A stretch of 64,000 bases of DNA from Allobosea sp. Leaf344 (GTDB lineage: Bacteria > Pseudomonadota > Alphaproteobacteria > Rhizobiales > Beijerinckiaceae), in NCBI RefSeq assembly GCF_001426225.1, contig NZ_LMRT01000001.1, positions 927,613 to 991,612 of the forward strand. The letters are read 5' to 3'. Shown in pieces: positions 1-8,356 of the stretch. The notes beneath the pieces were generated by a model. It saw nothing but the letters and a program-made list of their open reading frames with translations, ran no database searches and was not told the origin of the DNA. A program made the translations under genes and the position numbers. Numbering within the stretch: the stretch's first letter is position 1; each line of letters starts with the position of its first letter.

Positions 1-274
1 ATTGCCCCTCGACGTTGGTATGGATCAGCATCTCCATGCCCGCCGTCGCCGCGACCGTGTCGCGAAACGCGATCATCTCGCGAAATTTCCAGCCGGTATC
101 GATATGCAGGAGCGGAAAAGGCGGCTTGGACGGATGAAACGCCTTGGCTGCCAAATGCAGCATGACCGATGAGTCTTTGCCGATCGAATACAGCATGACG
201 GGATTGCTGAACTCGGCTGCGACCTCACGCATGATGTGGATCGATTCGGCTTCGAGTTCATCGAGATAGGTCAT
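1..274 (-). CDS. cysD: Sulfate adenylyltransferase subunit 2, 5' part (runs off the window)
   Basis: This is the small subunit of ATP sulfurylase, which makes adenosine 5'-phosphosulfate from sulfate and ATP together with CysN. The first 91 residues are present and match the family start: [15 protein letters not shown], then the PP-loop-type segment [16 protein letters not shown], then [13 protein letters not shown]. The ATG at 274 fits the usual family N-terminus; a TTG 36 bases upstream is possible but less likely. The gene continues leftward out of the window. It is divergent from the P450 gene across about 270 bases. A sulfotransferase lies 3.7 kb to the right, so a role in supplying PAPS for sulfation is possible, but ordinary cysteine synthesis is equally possible from what is seen. 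Confidence 0.9.
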   Translation of the reverse strand, partial: MTYLDELEAESIHIMREVAAEFSNPVMLYSIGKDSSVMLHLAAKAFHPSKPPFPLLHIDTGWKFREMIAFRDTVAATAGMEMLIHTNVEGQ

Positions 275-546
275 CGGTTCCCATTCGCGCTTGCCGCCGG
301 CCAGATCCAACCAGCTCTTATCAATTCTCGCTTCTGACCGCGCTGCCGGAGCAAAGCAGCGCTTGGCCGCCCCGCATTAACAGACTGCTTTTGTCGAGTG
401 TCGCTATCGCCGGCGTTCATTCAGATTGCAATCGGGATGAGACGCGACAGATCGAACCGACATACCCGTCTGCCATTCGCGCCTCGCGGTTTCGCCCCTG
501 CGGCTATCTGGCATTCAACGGCCGATGCTGTATTGGTCGTGCACCC

Positions 547-2049
547 ATGACCAACCGCTTATCCGCAGCTAAAACTTCTGAACGTGGTCCGGCGCCCAGA
601 TCGGCCGGACTTTGGAATATGATCACGTCGGCCATGTATGAGCCTGCACAGGTGGTCGAGCGCCATGAACCTGGGGCCTTCATCCCTTGCCATCCGGAAC
701 CCCGCGCGCAAGATCCCAATCTTTTTCAGATCATTTTGGGTGCACGGCATAGCCTGATCGACAACTGGATTGCAGATTATTACCGCTCCGGTCTCGACAG
801 CTTCCGAGTCTTGCGACGCCAGATCGTGTTCGTGAACTCGCCTGAACACATCAAATACGTCCTGGTCACGCGGCACGATAATTTCGAGCGCAAGAGCCCT
901 CAGATGAGGCGCGCACTTGAGGCGCTGCTAGGTGATGGCCTCTTCATCAGCGATGGCGACATCTGGAAAAAACGGAGGCCGCTGGTCGCCGATATCGTCC
1001 ACAAGCGCCGCGTTCCCGAGTTTGGCGCCACGATGGAGGACGCCGCGCTAGCGCTCGCAAAGGATTGGGCGGCGCTAGCCGATGATACCGAGATTGAGTT
1101 GACGAGCGAGATGGCTCAATTGACCGCGATGATCATCGCGCGCGCCGTCTTCGGAAAAGGCCTCAGCCGCTCGTCCGCCGAGCAGGTCATTACAGGCTTC
1201 ACCGCCTACCAGCGTGCAACCGATTCGTTCAATCTTGGATATTTCCTCGGGTGGGACGATGGCTGGAGTTCATCAGGGGGGAGCGGGAAACGCCAGGCTA
1301 TCGTGATGGTCCACGAGGTCATCGACAGTGTGATCAACGCGCATCTCGCCGGCGAAGGCGACGCAGGCTCGATGGTTGATCTGCTTATCCGTCGCAACCA
1401 GCGCAGCGCGGGGTCGGAACTTGATTTGACCGCCCTGCGTAATGAGGCCGCGACAATCTTCATGGCGGGCCACGAGACGACGGCTACGACGCTGACATGG
1501 GCCTGGTATCTTCTAGCTAATGCTCCCTGGGTGACAGAGCGAGTGCATGCGGAAATTAAGGCGGCGTGTGGTGCGCGTCCTCCCGCGCTGGCGGACCTGC
1601 CTCAGCTTCCGTGGTGTCGTGCGGTGATCCAGGAGACGTTGCGCTTGTACCCGCCGGTCCCGCTTTTGCCGCGACAGGCGCTCGCAGCCGATCGGATCGG
1701 GCATATCGAGGTTGAGAAATCGGCGCTTGTGATGATCGCTCCGTGGCTGCTGCATCGATCGGCCGATCTATGGGACAAGCCCAATAATTTCCTGCCAGAG
1801 CGCTTCCTTGAGGGCAAAAAGATCAACCCCTTTGCCTATATCCCGTTCGCGGTTGGGCCTCGTATTTGCCCGGGAATGAATTTTGGCCAGGACGAAGCGG
1901 CGCTGTGCTTGGCGATCCTTGCGCAACAATTCGAGGTCATTCCCCGCCCTGGCTACAGGGTGTCTCCCGTCTGCCGCCTGACCCTGCGTCCAGACGGGGG
2001 CCTGCCCGCAACCGTGAAGCGGCGCTCCGACCCCCCGGCCCACAATTAA
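547..2049 (+). CDS. Cytochrome P450
   Basis: This is a haem monooxygenase of 500 residues. The I-helix oxygen-activation motif AGHETT is at residues 307-312, the ExxR pair is E363/R366, and the haem-ligand loop FAVGPRICPG carries Cys441. The overall pattern resembles class II-like bacterial P450s related to the CYP4/CYP102 type, which often hydroxylate fatty acyl chains; the substrate here cannot be read from sequence. The ATG at 547 was chosen because the open frame upstream (to 391) has no P450-like sequence. An acyltransferase gene starts 5 bases after the stop, followed by a sphingoid-type reductase and a sulfotransferase, so a lipid substrate is the favoured inference. No ferredoxin or reductase gene is adjacent. 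Confidence 0.9.
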   Translation: MTNRLSAAKTSERGPAPRSAGLWNMITSAMYEPAQVVERHEPGAFIPCHPEPRAQDPNLFQIILGARHSLIDNWIADYYRSGLDSFRVLRRQIVFVNSPEHIKYVLVTRHDNFERKSPQMRRALEALLGDGLFISDGDIWKKRRPLVADIVHKRRVPEFGATMEDAALALAKDWAALADDTEIELTSEMAQLTAMIIARAVFGKGLSRSSAEQVITGFTAYQRATDSFNLGYFLGWDDGWSSSGGSGKRQAIVMVHEVIDSVINAHLAGEGDAGSMVDLLIRRNQRSAGSELDLTALRNEAATIFMAGHETTATTLTWAWYLLANAPWVTERVHAEIKAACGARPPALADLPQLPWCRAVIQETLRLYPPVPLLPRQALAADRIGHIEVEKSALVMIAPWLLHRSADLWDKPNNFLPERFLEGKKINPFAYIPFAVGPRICPGMNFGQDEAALCLAILAQQFEVIPRPGYRVSPVCRLTLRPDGGLPATVKRRSDPPAHN

Positions 2050-2053
2050 CGGA

Positions 2054-2911
2054 ATGGACGGCATGCGCGTTTGGGAAGCGGTTTTGCATCGCGTCATGCG
2101 ATACCTGCCGATCGAGGTCACCTCCGCGATCGGCGGGTTCATTGTACGGATGAACGTCCGGTTCAATCGGACCAGCATCGCCAGCAACGCGCGCCGCAAC
2201 GTCAGGCGACATGACCCCGAGGCTTCGGAGGCCCAAGTCAACCGCATCGTTTGGCGTTTTTTGGATAACGTCGGCCGGTTGATGGCCGAGTTCTCGGTTC
2301 TGGATAAACTCATCCCTGCGCACAGGGTGACCTTTTCCGGCGGCGAGGCGGCCTCGCAACGGGTGGGGCAGATGCCCACGATCGCGCTGGTTCTGCATCT
2401 GGGCAATTGGGAGGTGCTTGGACCGGGCTTGCAGAAACTCGGAGTCCCGGTGGCGACGTTCTACGAGCCGCCGCCAGACATCTTTCACAGGAAGGTTGCC
2501 GAGGATACCCGACGCGGGTTTGGGATGCGTCTGCTAACGCCCGATCGCCACGGCGTCCACGACGCCTTGGCATTGCTGAAAGCCAACGGGACCGTCGCAA
2601 TCTTTCCCGATGAAGCGCGGCGCGGCCGAACGATGGCTCCCCTCTTTGGCCGCCCGCCACATGATCGCGGTAACCTAGCGATTGCCGCAAAGCTTGCGCG
2701 ACGGACGGGTGCCCAAATCATCGTAACCTATAGCCGCAGGATCAAAGGAGCGCGTTTCCAATTGCGCTTCGAACCGCCGGTTTCGCTGCCGGTGGGCGCC
2801 AAAAATCTCCTGGACGATATAACGTTTCTCAACTCTCAGATCGAGCCGATCATCCTGCGTAATCTCGACCAATGGTATTATTTAGATGACTCGATTGAGC
2901 CGCTTGTTTGA
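2054..2911 (+). CDS. Lysophospholipid/lipid A-type acyltransferase (HtrB/LpxL family)
   Basis: The protein has 285 residues and belongs to the family that transfers a secondary acyl chain in lipid A synthesis and related reactions at the inner membrane. The catalytic HX4E motif is seen as HLGNWE (H115, E120). The conserved block IFPDEARRGRTMAPLFGRP around residues 185-200 resembles the substrate-binding part of the family, and a final LDQWYY segment matches the usual C-terminal W-Y motif. The gene starts 5 bases after the P450 stop, so the two are almost certainly co-transcribed. Whether the acceptor is lipid A, an aminolipid or a capsule lipid anchor is unknown; the neighbours argue for something other than plain lipid A. 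Confidence 0.85.
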   Translation: MDGMRVWEAVLHRVMRYLPIEVTSAIGGFIVRMNVRFNRTSIASNARRNVRRHDPEASEAQVNRIVWRFLDNVGRLMAEFSVLDKLIPAHRVTFSGGEAASQRVGQMPTIALVLHLGNWEVLGPGLQKLGVPVATFYEPPPDIFHRKVAEDTRRGFGMRLLTPDRHGVHDALALLKANGTVAIFPDEARRGRTMAPLFGRPPHDRGNLAIAAKLARRTGAQIIVTYSRRIKGARFQLRFEPPVSLPVGAKNLLDDITFLNSQIEPIILRNLDQWYYLDDSIEPLV

Positions 2912-2935
2912 TCGGAGTGGTTGGGCGGACATCGA

Positions 2936-3787
2936 ATGACCGCCATATTCAGAAAGCGGCTTATGGGCGAGAGCGGATCAAAGATCGCCGTTATTTCAGG
3001 CGGATCGAGCGGCATTGGCCTTGCCTGCGCTCGTCAACTGCTAAGCAGGGATTATGATGTCGTCCTGCTTGCGCGCGATCCCGAGCGGCTACGCCAGGCT
3101 AAGATTGCGCTTGAGCAGGAGTTCAAGGCTGCCGTCAACATTTGTCCCGTCGATGTCGATGACGGTGAGGCGTGCGCTGCCGCAATCGCGACGATCATGG
3201 ATCGCCACGGCCGCATCGATTGGCTGATCACATCGGCGGGAATCGTCGAACCCGGCATGTTCCTCGATCTCGATCTAGCGGCGCACCAGGCCCAGATGCG
3301 AACGAATTATTTCGGCACGCTCCATCTTGTCCAGGCGGCAGCCCGCGTCATGATGGGTCGACCCGGCAGCAAGATCACCATGATCGCCTCGGCGGCCGCT
3401 TTCGTTGGAATCATCGGCTATTCTGGCTATGCGCCGGGCAAATTTGCCGTGCGTGCTCTGGGCGAGGTGTTGCGTCTCGAACTCGAGCCGCACGGGATCT
3501 CAGTCAGCGTAGCCTTCCCCCCCGACACCGATACACCGCAACTCCACCGGGAGAATTTGACCCGGCCGCTGGCGACACGCCTGATTTCCCAAGGTGGCGG
3601 CGTAATGTCCGCTACAGAGGTAGCCGAGCGTATCATCCGCCAGGCCGAAGCCGGGCGTTTTCTGCTCGCGCCCTCGCCGGTGATCGCGCTGCTGGCATGG
3701 TCTCACAGCTTCTACGCCCCGATCTTTGCTTGGCAGCAGCGGCGCATACTCAGGCGGGTGACGCACACACGAACCGATCGGAGCTAG
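2936..3787 (+). CDS. Short-chain dehydrogenase resembling 3-ketodihydrosphingosine reductase
   Basis: This is an NAD(P)-dependent SDR of 283 residues. The cofactor loop is SGGSSGIG, and the catalytic residues are S152, Y165 and K169 (YAPGK). After the active site it carries PPDTDTP followed by HRENLTRPLATRLIS, which closely recalls the PPDTDTP...EEN.TKPLETRLIS segment of eukaryotic KDSR/TSC10. That enzyme reduces 3-ketosphinganine to sphinganine. No serine palmitoyltransferase or ceramide synthase gene lies in the window, so a sphingoid substrate is inference. The C-terminus has a hydrophobic stretch (VIALLAWSHSFYAPIFAW), possibly a membrane anchor. ATG at 2936 is taken; ATG at 2963 is an alternative. 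It lies 24 bases after the acyltransferase stop. Confidence 0.8.
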   Translation: MTAIFRKRLMGESGSKIAVISGGSSGIGLACARQLLSRDYDVVLLARDPERLRQAKIALEQEFKAAVNICPVDVDDGEACAAAIATIMDRHGRIDWLITSAGIVEPGMFLDLDLAAHQAQMRTNYFGTLHLVQAAARVMMGRPGSKITMIASAAAFVGIIGYSGYAPGKFAVRALGEVLRLELEPHGISVSVAFPPDTDTPQLHRENLTRPLATRLISQGGGVMSATEVAERIIRQAEAGRFLLAPSPVIALLAWSHSFYAPIFAWQQRRILRRVTHTRTDRS

Positions 3788-3962
3788 CCAAGATCGGCGC
3801 ATGGGCTAGCCCGACATTGAATAAAATGCACCTTCGATCGAGAAAAGCCCGTCTTGCGCAAATCCACAAGCTGGTTTCCAGGTGCATTGCGTTCAAGCGT
3901 CCCAGTCAATATTCAAACCAATGGCATCTGAAGCAGGATGACCCGTCTCCACGGGACAGCGC

Positions 3963-4760
3963 ATGATCTATATTTGCTATGGTATAACCAAATCCGCGAG
4001 CACTTTCTTATACCAACTCACCGAGGAGGTGTTCGCTGTCGCTGGTCGAAAGCCCCGCAAACTTGGCCCCCCATACAGGCGGCAAGGCTCGCTCGACAAT
4101 TATTTCGACGTCGTTGACGACGCGTTAGTGCGTGAGTTAGCGGACCTCGTCGGTGATGATGATATCGTACTTAAGACCCACGGCCCTCCACGGGGGAACA
4201 TCGCCGCCCTGATTGCATCGGGCGCTGTTTTGGCGAACGCTTCGATCCGCGACCCGCGCGAAATTGCGCTATCGATGCTCGACCATGGCCGACGCGCTAA
4301 GCGCTGGAAAGACGTGCCCTTTGCGGAGTTCCAAAGCCTGGAGGATACGCTGCCCGCGATCGAAAACCAGATCGGGTATTTCAACGCCTGGGCTGAAATT
4401 CCAGGGGTGCATGTGTTCTTGTACAACGACATCTGTTTCGATAGCCGGTCGGTCGTCAGGCGATTGGCTTCTCAGATCGGCGTCGAGATCGATCCTGATC
4501 AGGTCCTCAAGACGTTCATCGGCAACAAAGCCATCGGGCAATTCAGCAAGGGCAAGGCGCTGAGACACAGCGAGTTGCACCAAGACGACCATATGGTCTT
4601 CCTGGAGCGCTTCGCTGACCTTTATCGCAGCTATGCATTCGACACGCCACGCGCCGTTGAGATAGCTGAGCAGCAGCAAGGCAAAGTCCTGCGTGCGCGC
4701 GGTCAACTCGCCATCAACCTCATCAATCTGAGGCGTCGGTTTCGCTTCCTGAATTGGTGA
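3963..4760 (+). CDS. PAPS-dependent sulfotransferase
   Basis: The protein has 265 residues. Its N-terminus YICYGITKSASTFLYQL matches the 5'-phosphosulfate-binding loop of sulfotransferases (usual form PKSGTTW), and SIRDPREIALSML near residue 97 matches the 3'-phosphate-binding motif (RDPRDxxxS). It would move sulfate from PAPS to a hydroxyl or amino group of a sugar or lipid. It lies 175 bases after the reductase gene, in the same direction. The 3' end overlaps the convergent gene at 4723-5922 by 38 bases. Its place between a lipid-enzyme group and a capsule export locus suggests that a surface lipid or polysaccharide is the acceptor; the true acceptor is unknown. Confidence 0.8.
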   Translation: MIYICYGITKSASTFLYQLTEEVFAVAGRKPRKLGPPYRRQGSLDNYFDVVDDALVRELADLVGDDDIVLKTHGPPRGNIAALIASGAVLANASIRDPREIALSMLDHGRRAKRWKDVPFAEFQSLEDTLPAIENQIGYFNAWAEIPGVHVFLYNDICFDSRSVVRRLASQIGVEIDPDQVLKTFIGNKAIGQFSKGKALRHSELHQDDHMVFLERFADLYRSYAFDTPRAVEIAEQQQGKVLRARGQLAINLINLRRRFRFLNW

Positions 4761-5922
4761 TCATTCTGCGCCACGCTGTATCAGCGAACGGCAGGGGGCC
4801 TGTCGCCGCAGAGCGCTTCCGCTCACGGGTCAGCACATCAAGCGGCCCTGGCCAATGAAAATCGGCCGGGGTCCAAGCAGGCTCCTGCCGGGTTAAATTG
4901 GTCCACATTCGACAATCCGTCATCACCCAGTTGCCGTCAGGTGGCGTTGAATAAGCGATCGCAGGACAGCGCCTGGAGCGAAGAAGCCGCTCCGCCTGAT
5001 CAGCAACACCCTTTTGTAGGGTGCGGCTGCTCTCCTCCCAACGTTCCCAGCGATATAGCCCCAGCCCCTGACCGAAAAAGAATCGTTCAAGATGGTCTGC
5101 TGTTCGAATTGAACCGCGCCCAAAATGCTCCGAGATGATGCTGTCGACAGCTTTCTCCATTCTTTGTTGGCGTGTGCCGTCTAGGATGAGAAGCTGAACG
5201 CCAATATTCTCACGACGATAGCGCGTATAGGATTGCGCGAAGCCGGCTGGGCAGCCATTGGGGCTGCGGGCCATCGCGAGCGATACCACCTGCTCGCGCC
5301 ACACGCCTGTGACCGCGTCCGCTCCGAAAAACAGCCAACTCTTGAAGCGCTTCAGCCCGCTATCGGAGCTTTTGCACGCCGGCGACACAAACCACTGATA
5401 TCCGGCGCCGCCATCCTCGGTCATGACACCATAGGCCGCACCATCGATAAGCTGCACGACCTGACCACCATCACCTTGGCCGGCGTCAAAATGACGGAAC
5501 CTGCGGACATGATCGCCGAAATCGGCGAGATGCCCGACGACAGGGTTCGTGCCTGCGCTCAGCAAGACCGCGTCGTTTGCGAGATAGCCCGTTGGGATCG
5601 AGCGCGGATCGTCTTGACCTGGCCAATCGAATTTACGCCAGGATAACGCATCGCTCGCTTTCGATACCCCGCCCTCACAGGCACGAGCATCAGCGCCGAA
5701 ACGAGGGGCGCCATCTTCCGACGTCTCGATACATTGGGCCAGGAACGCCACCATTTGCCGATTGCTCAGCGCACTCGCACTGCTCGCCCCCAACCAGCCC
5801 AACCCTACAGCGCCGAGTATCACCAGCGTCGCTGCGACGGTCGCAATCCGGATGGCTCTCCCCCTCCGGGGGTGTCCCCGTGGAGTCGTAGGTCTTTCCG
5901 CTTTGATAATCATCTTGGCCAT
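4723..5922 (-). CDS. Uncharacterised membrane-anchored protein of the polysaccharide locus
   Basis: I do not recognise a family. The protein has 399 residues, with a basic N-terminus (RGHPRRGRAIRI) followed by one hydrophobic segment (VAATLVILGAVGLGWLGAS), so it is probably anchored in the inner membrane with a periplasmic body of about 350 residues. The body is rich in Trp and Cys, and has two similar short segments, WRKFDWPGQDD and PADFHWPGPLD, near its two ends. The ATG at 5922 is preferred over a TTG at 5934. The gene is divergent from the Wza-like gene and ends inside the sulfotransferase gene. A role in polysaccharide assembly or modification is inferred only from position. Confidence 0.6.
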   Translation of the reverse strand: MAKMIIKAERPTTPRGHPRRGRAIRIATVAATLVILGAVGLGWLGASSASALSNRQMVAFLAQCIETSEDGAPRFGADARACEGGVSKASDALSWRKFDWPGQDDPRSIPTGYLANDAVLLSAGTNPVVGHLADFGDHVRRFRHFDAGQGDGGQVVQLIDGAAYGVMTEDGGAGYQWFVSPACKSSDSGLKRFKSWLFFGADAVTGVWREQVVSLAMARSPNGCPAGFAQSYTRYRRENIGVQLLILDGTRQQRMEKAVDSIISEHFGRGSIRTADHLERFFFGQGLGLYRWERWEESSRTLQKGVADQAERLLRSRRCPAIAYSTPPDGNWVMTDCRMWTNLTRQEPAWTPADFHWPGPLDVLTRERKRSAATGPLPFADTAWRRMITNSGSETDASD

Positions 5923-6054
5923 TTGTCGCCGCAATTAGCGGGCTCAGCGATGCGGTAAGTCCACAGTTAACACGCCTCGAACGGTTTGGGAGGCATTTGC
6001 TCTTCCAATACGTGAGCGTTCGATGCTAGGTCCGCCTTGCGTCTGGAGGAATGG

Positions 6055-7215
6055 ATGGCAAGGCTAGGCATTGTCTCGATTGTTGCGTTGGCTTTTGCGG
6101 GCGGGTGCTCCGGGTTGCCATCGAGCGGCCCTTCAACTAGCGACCTCACGCGTGAGGCTCAGGACGACCAGACACGTCAATATGAGGTTATTGACCTATC
6201 GACTGCTGTTCTGGCGAGCCTAAACCAGCGCCACGGCGAGAGCTTTGCTGGACGTTTCGGAGATTATCGCGCAGCGCCCGAGTCCCGCATTGGCGTGGGC
6301 GATTTCGTCGCAGTCACGATCTGGGAAGCTGGCGCCGGCGGATTGTTTTCCGCCCCTTTGACGACAGATCGGTTTTCGCCCGGCTCGCGGACGGCGACCA
6401 TTCCCGAACAGGCTGTCGCCCGCGACGGTTCGATCAGCGTACCCTACGCAGGGCGCATAGTGGTCGCTGGAAAAACGTCAGCCCAGGTTCAAGCAGCGAT
6501 CGAAGAACGGCTGGCAGGCAAAGCGATCCAGCCCCAGATCCTTGTGACCGTTAGCCGACCGATCAGCAATACGGTCGCTGTGACCGGCGAGGTAGCCCAG
6601 GGCGGGCGGATCCCACTCTCGACCAAGGGTGATCGCATCCTCGAGGTCATAGCCACTGCAGGCGGCATCCGCGCGCCTGTTAACGAGACTGAGATCAGAC
6701 TGTCGCGCGGGAACACCACTGTTGCCGTCCCGATGGGGGTGGTAGTCGCCAATCCTAGAGAGAACATCTTTTTGCGAGGCGGTGACTCTTTGACGCTGGT
6801 CAGGAATCAACGGACATTCACCGCTGCCGGCGCCACTGGCCGAAATGCTGAAATCCCCTTCGAAAGCGATAGCGTCACGCTGGCCCAGGCCATGGCCAAA
6901 GCCGGTGGGTTGCTTGACTACCGCGCCGATCCGGAAGGCGTCTTTTTATACCGGCTCGAAGATGCCGAGACGCTGCGTCGAATCAGGCCGAACAGTTCGC
7001 TCCTCCGTTATGGCCCGCGTGTCCCTGTCATCTATCGTCTGAACCTGCGTGAACCGAGCGGACATTTCTTAGCCCAGGGACTGCGTATGCAGAACCGCGA
7101 TGTCCTTTACGTTTCGAACGCTCCGCTGACCGATGTCCAGAAAGCCTTCTCGATCTTCCAGGCGCTCACAGGCCCTGCGGTACAGGGTGCTGGTATCGCG
7201 TCAGGATTCCGCTGA
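6055..7215 (+). CDS. Capsular polysaccharide export lipoprotein (Wza/KpsD/BexD-like)
   Basis: This is an outer-membrane polysaccharide export protein of 386 residues. The signal peptide IVSIVALAFAGGC ends in a lipobox with Cys about 17 residues in, so it should be a lipoprotein. The poly-export domain begins near RIGVGDFVAVTIWEAG, with the block DGSISVPYAGRIVVAGKTSAQ, followed by two SLBB-like repeats (VTGEVAQGGRIPLS and FTAAGATGRNAEIPFE). This family forms the outer-membrane channel for capsule export. GGAGGA at 6045-6050 sits just upstream of the ATG at 6055 and decides the start over a TTG at 6037. It is the plus-strand member nearest to the ABC exporter genes and is expected to work with the KpsE- and KpsMT-like proteins. 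Confidence 0.9.
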   Translation: MARLGIVSIVALAFAGGCSGLPSSGPSTSDLTREAQDDQTRQYEVIDLSTAVLASLNQRHGESFAGRFGDYRAAPESRIGVGDFVAVTIWEAGAGGLFSAPLTTDRFSPGSRTATIPEQAVARDGSISVPYAGRIVVAGKTSAQVQAAIEERLAGKAIQPQILVTVSRPISNTVAVTGEVAQGGRIPLSTKGDRILEVIATAGGIRAPVNETEIRLSRGNTTVAVPMGVVVANPRENIFLRGGDSLTLVRNQRTFTAAGATGRNAEIPFESDSVTLAQAMAKAGGLLDYRADPEGVFLYRLEDAETLRRIRPNSSLLRYGPRVPVIYRLNLREPSGHFLAQGLRMQNRDVLYVSNAPLTDVQKAFSIFQALTGPAVQGAGIASGFR

Positions 7216-7343
7216 CGTCACATCCTGTTCGCGGCGCATTAGACGCCGTCGGGCTGAGGGGGTACCGAATTGATGCAGATCCATCGGCGGCAGGCACCGC
7301 CGCCATTCCTGAGCCAGTGAGCCTAAAGTCGGTCGCCGGGATT

Positions 7344-8315
7344 TCAATTTTTGGCAGCTGTCCAAGTGAGTTCGACCTGGCCCAGAGCGATTCGCCCCTC
7401 GATAGCACCCTCCTCAGTCCGAACATGCAGTTCAACGGGGTGTTCGGGTTCGGTGACGCTGAAGTTAAACCGCGCCGAGAATATCCCCTCCTGGCGGGCT
7501 CGGAAATTGGCCTCTCCGAGCAAACCGGGACCGTAGGCGGCCACCTTCATTGGCAAGCCCACGGCGTCCTTTGAGAAGCCAAGTGTTAATTTGGCCTGCC
7601 ACCTGCCCTCCGCAAGATGAAAGTACGGCCCGTAATATAGGACGCGGGAAGCGCCGGTCGCTTCGGTGACGAGAGGAGCTTCCTCGTTTGGTTTATCGCC
7701 TGAATAGAAGACGCGATGCGGCCATATGGATTTCAGAGGCACGGAGGGATCATGAAAATGACCAATCGCGTTGCCCAAAACCAGAGTCGCGATGCTTTCA
7801 TCGGCCTCGGAAAATTGCGAACCGTCAATCTTGAACCGATTTGGCGGGCCGATACTGCGTTCGATCTCAACAGCGGCCTCTCCTGGAACGCTGATACGGA
7901 AATGACGTGCTATCGCCGCGATCACCGTGCTGGCATTTAATGCCGGCGCTTGATCAATCATCAAAATATTTCGCCGCCCTCTGAGAGGCTGCATCAGCGC
8001 CAAACTGCACCCTACGGTTCTCAAAGCTTCGGCAACCGTACTGCCGTGTTTCGTCATTTGATAGGCTGTCGCTTCAACGGGCGACGTCGTGAAGAAAACG
8101 CCTAAGCTTTTCTCGGGCAAACACTTATCGCTCAGCGCACGGCTCGGGAAATATGCATTTGCGATGGCCGATTGACTGTCGAGACGATGCACCGGGTCAA
8201 ACCGGTCGAACCAAATGGTCTCGATCCCGCCGTGCTCGAGCTCCACGATCCGCCGCAGAGCCTCAAATCCCCACACGCTGAACTGGCTCGGCATTCCCAA
8301 GGCAAGAAATATCAT
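7344..8315 (-). CDS. Uncharacterised protein, weakly sulfotransferase-like, with C-terminal beta domain
   Basis: No firm family is recognised. The N-terminal two thirds has the layout of a sulfotransferase fold: MIFLALGMPSQFSVWGFEAL in place of the P-loop, then FFTTSPVEATAYQM in place of the RDPRD..S motif, then NILMIDQAPALNASTVIAAI like the usual YEDL...P helix. The key P-loop Lys/Ser-Gly-Thr and the Arg-Asp-Pro residues are missing, so it may be inactive as a sulfotransferase or bind something else. The last 110 residues look like a beta-sandwich, with alternating hydrophobic strands (RWQAKLTLGF, GIFSARFNFSV). ATG at 8315 is preferred to TTG at 8336. It sits downstream of the KpsT-like gene on the same strand. 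The assignment is an inference from pattern only. Confidence 0.55.
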   Translation of the reverse strand: MIFLALGMPSQFSVWGFEALRRIVELEHGGIETIWFDRFDPVHRLDSQSAIANAYFPSRALSDKCLPEKSLGVFFTTSPVEATAYQMTKHGSTVAEALRTVGCSLALMQPLRGRRNILMIDQAPALNASTVIAAIARHFRISVPGEAAVEIERSIGPPNRFKIDGSQFSEADESIATLVLGNAIGHFHDPSVPLKSIWPHRVFYSGDKPNEEAPLVTEATGASRVLYYGPYFHLAEGRWQAKLTLGFSKDAVGLPMKVAAYGPGLLGEANFRARQEGIFSARFNFSVTEPEHPVELHVRTEEGAIEGRIALGQVELTWTAAKN

Positions 8316-8356
8316 ATCAACGACGATAGCCTGCAATCATGACGTCTGAGCGGCAA

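Noticed and set aside
391..546. Longer N-terminus for the P450 gene
   Set aside because: The 52 extra codons have no similarity to P450 N-termini and would use an upstream non-ATG codon; the ATG at 547 is sufficient.
1..4760. Nod-factor sulfation set (NodH with NodPQ)
   Set aside because: A sulfotransferase and a cysD-type gene are present, but no nodABC-like gene is seen and cysD is widespread for cysteine synthesis; the Nod reading is not supported.
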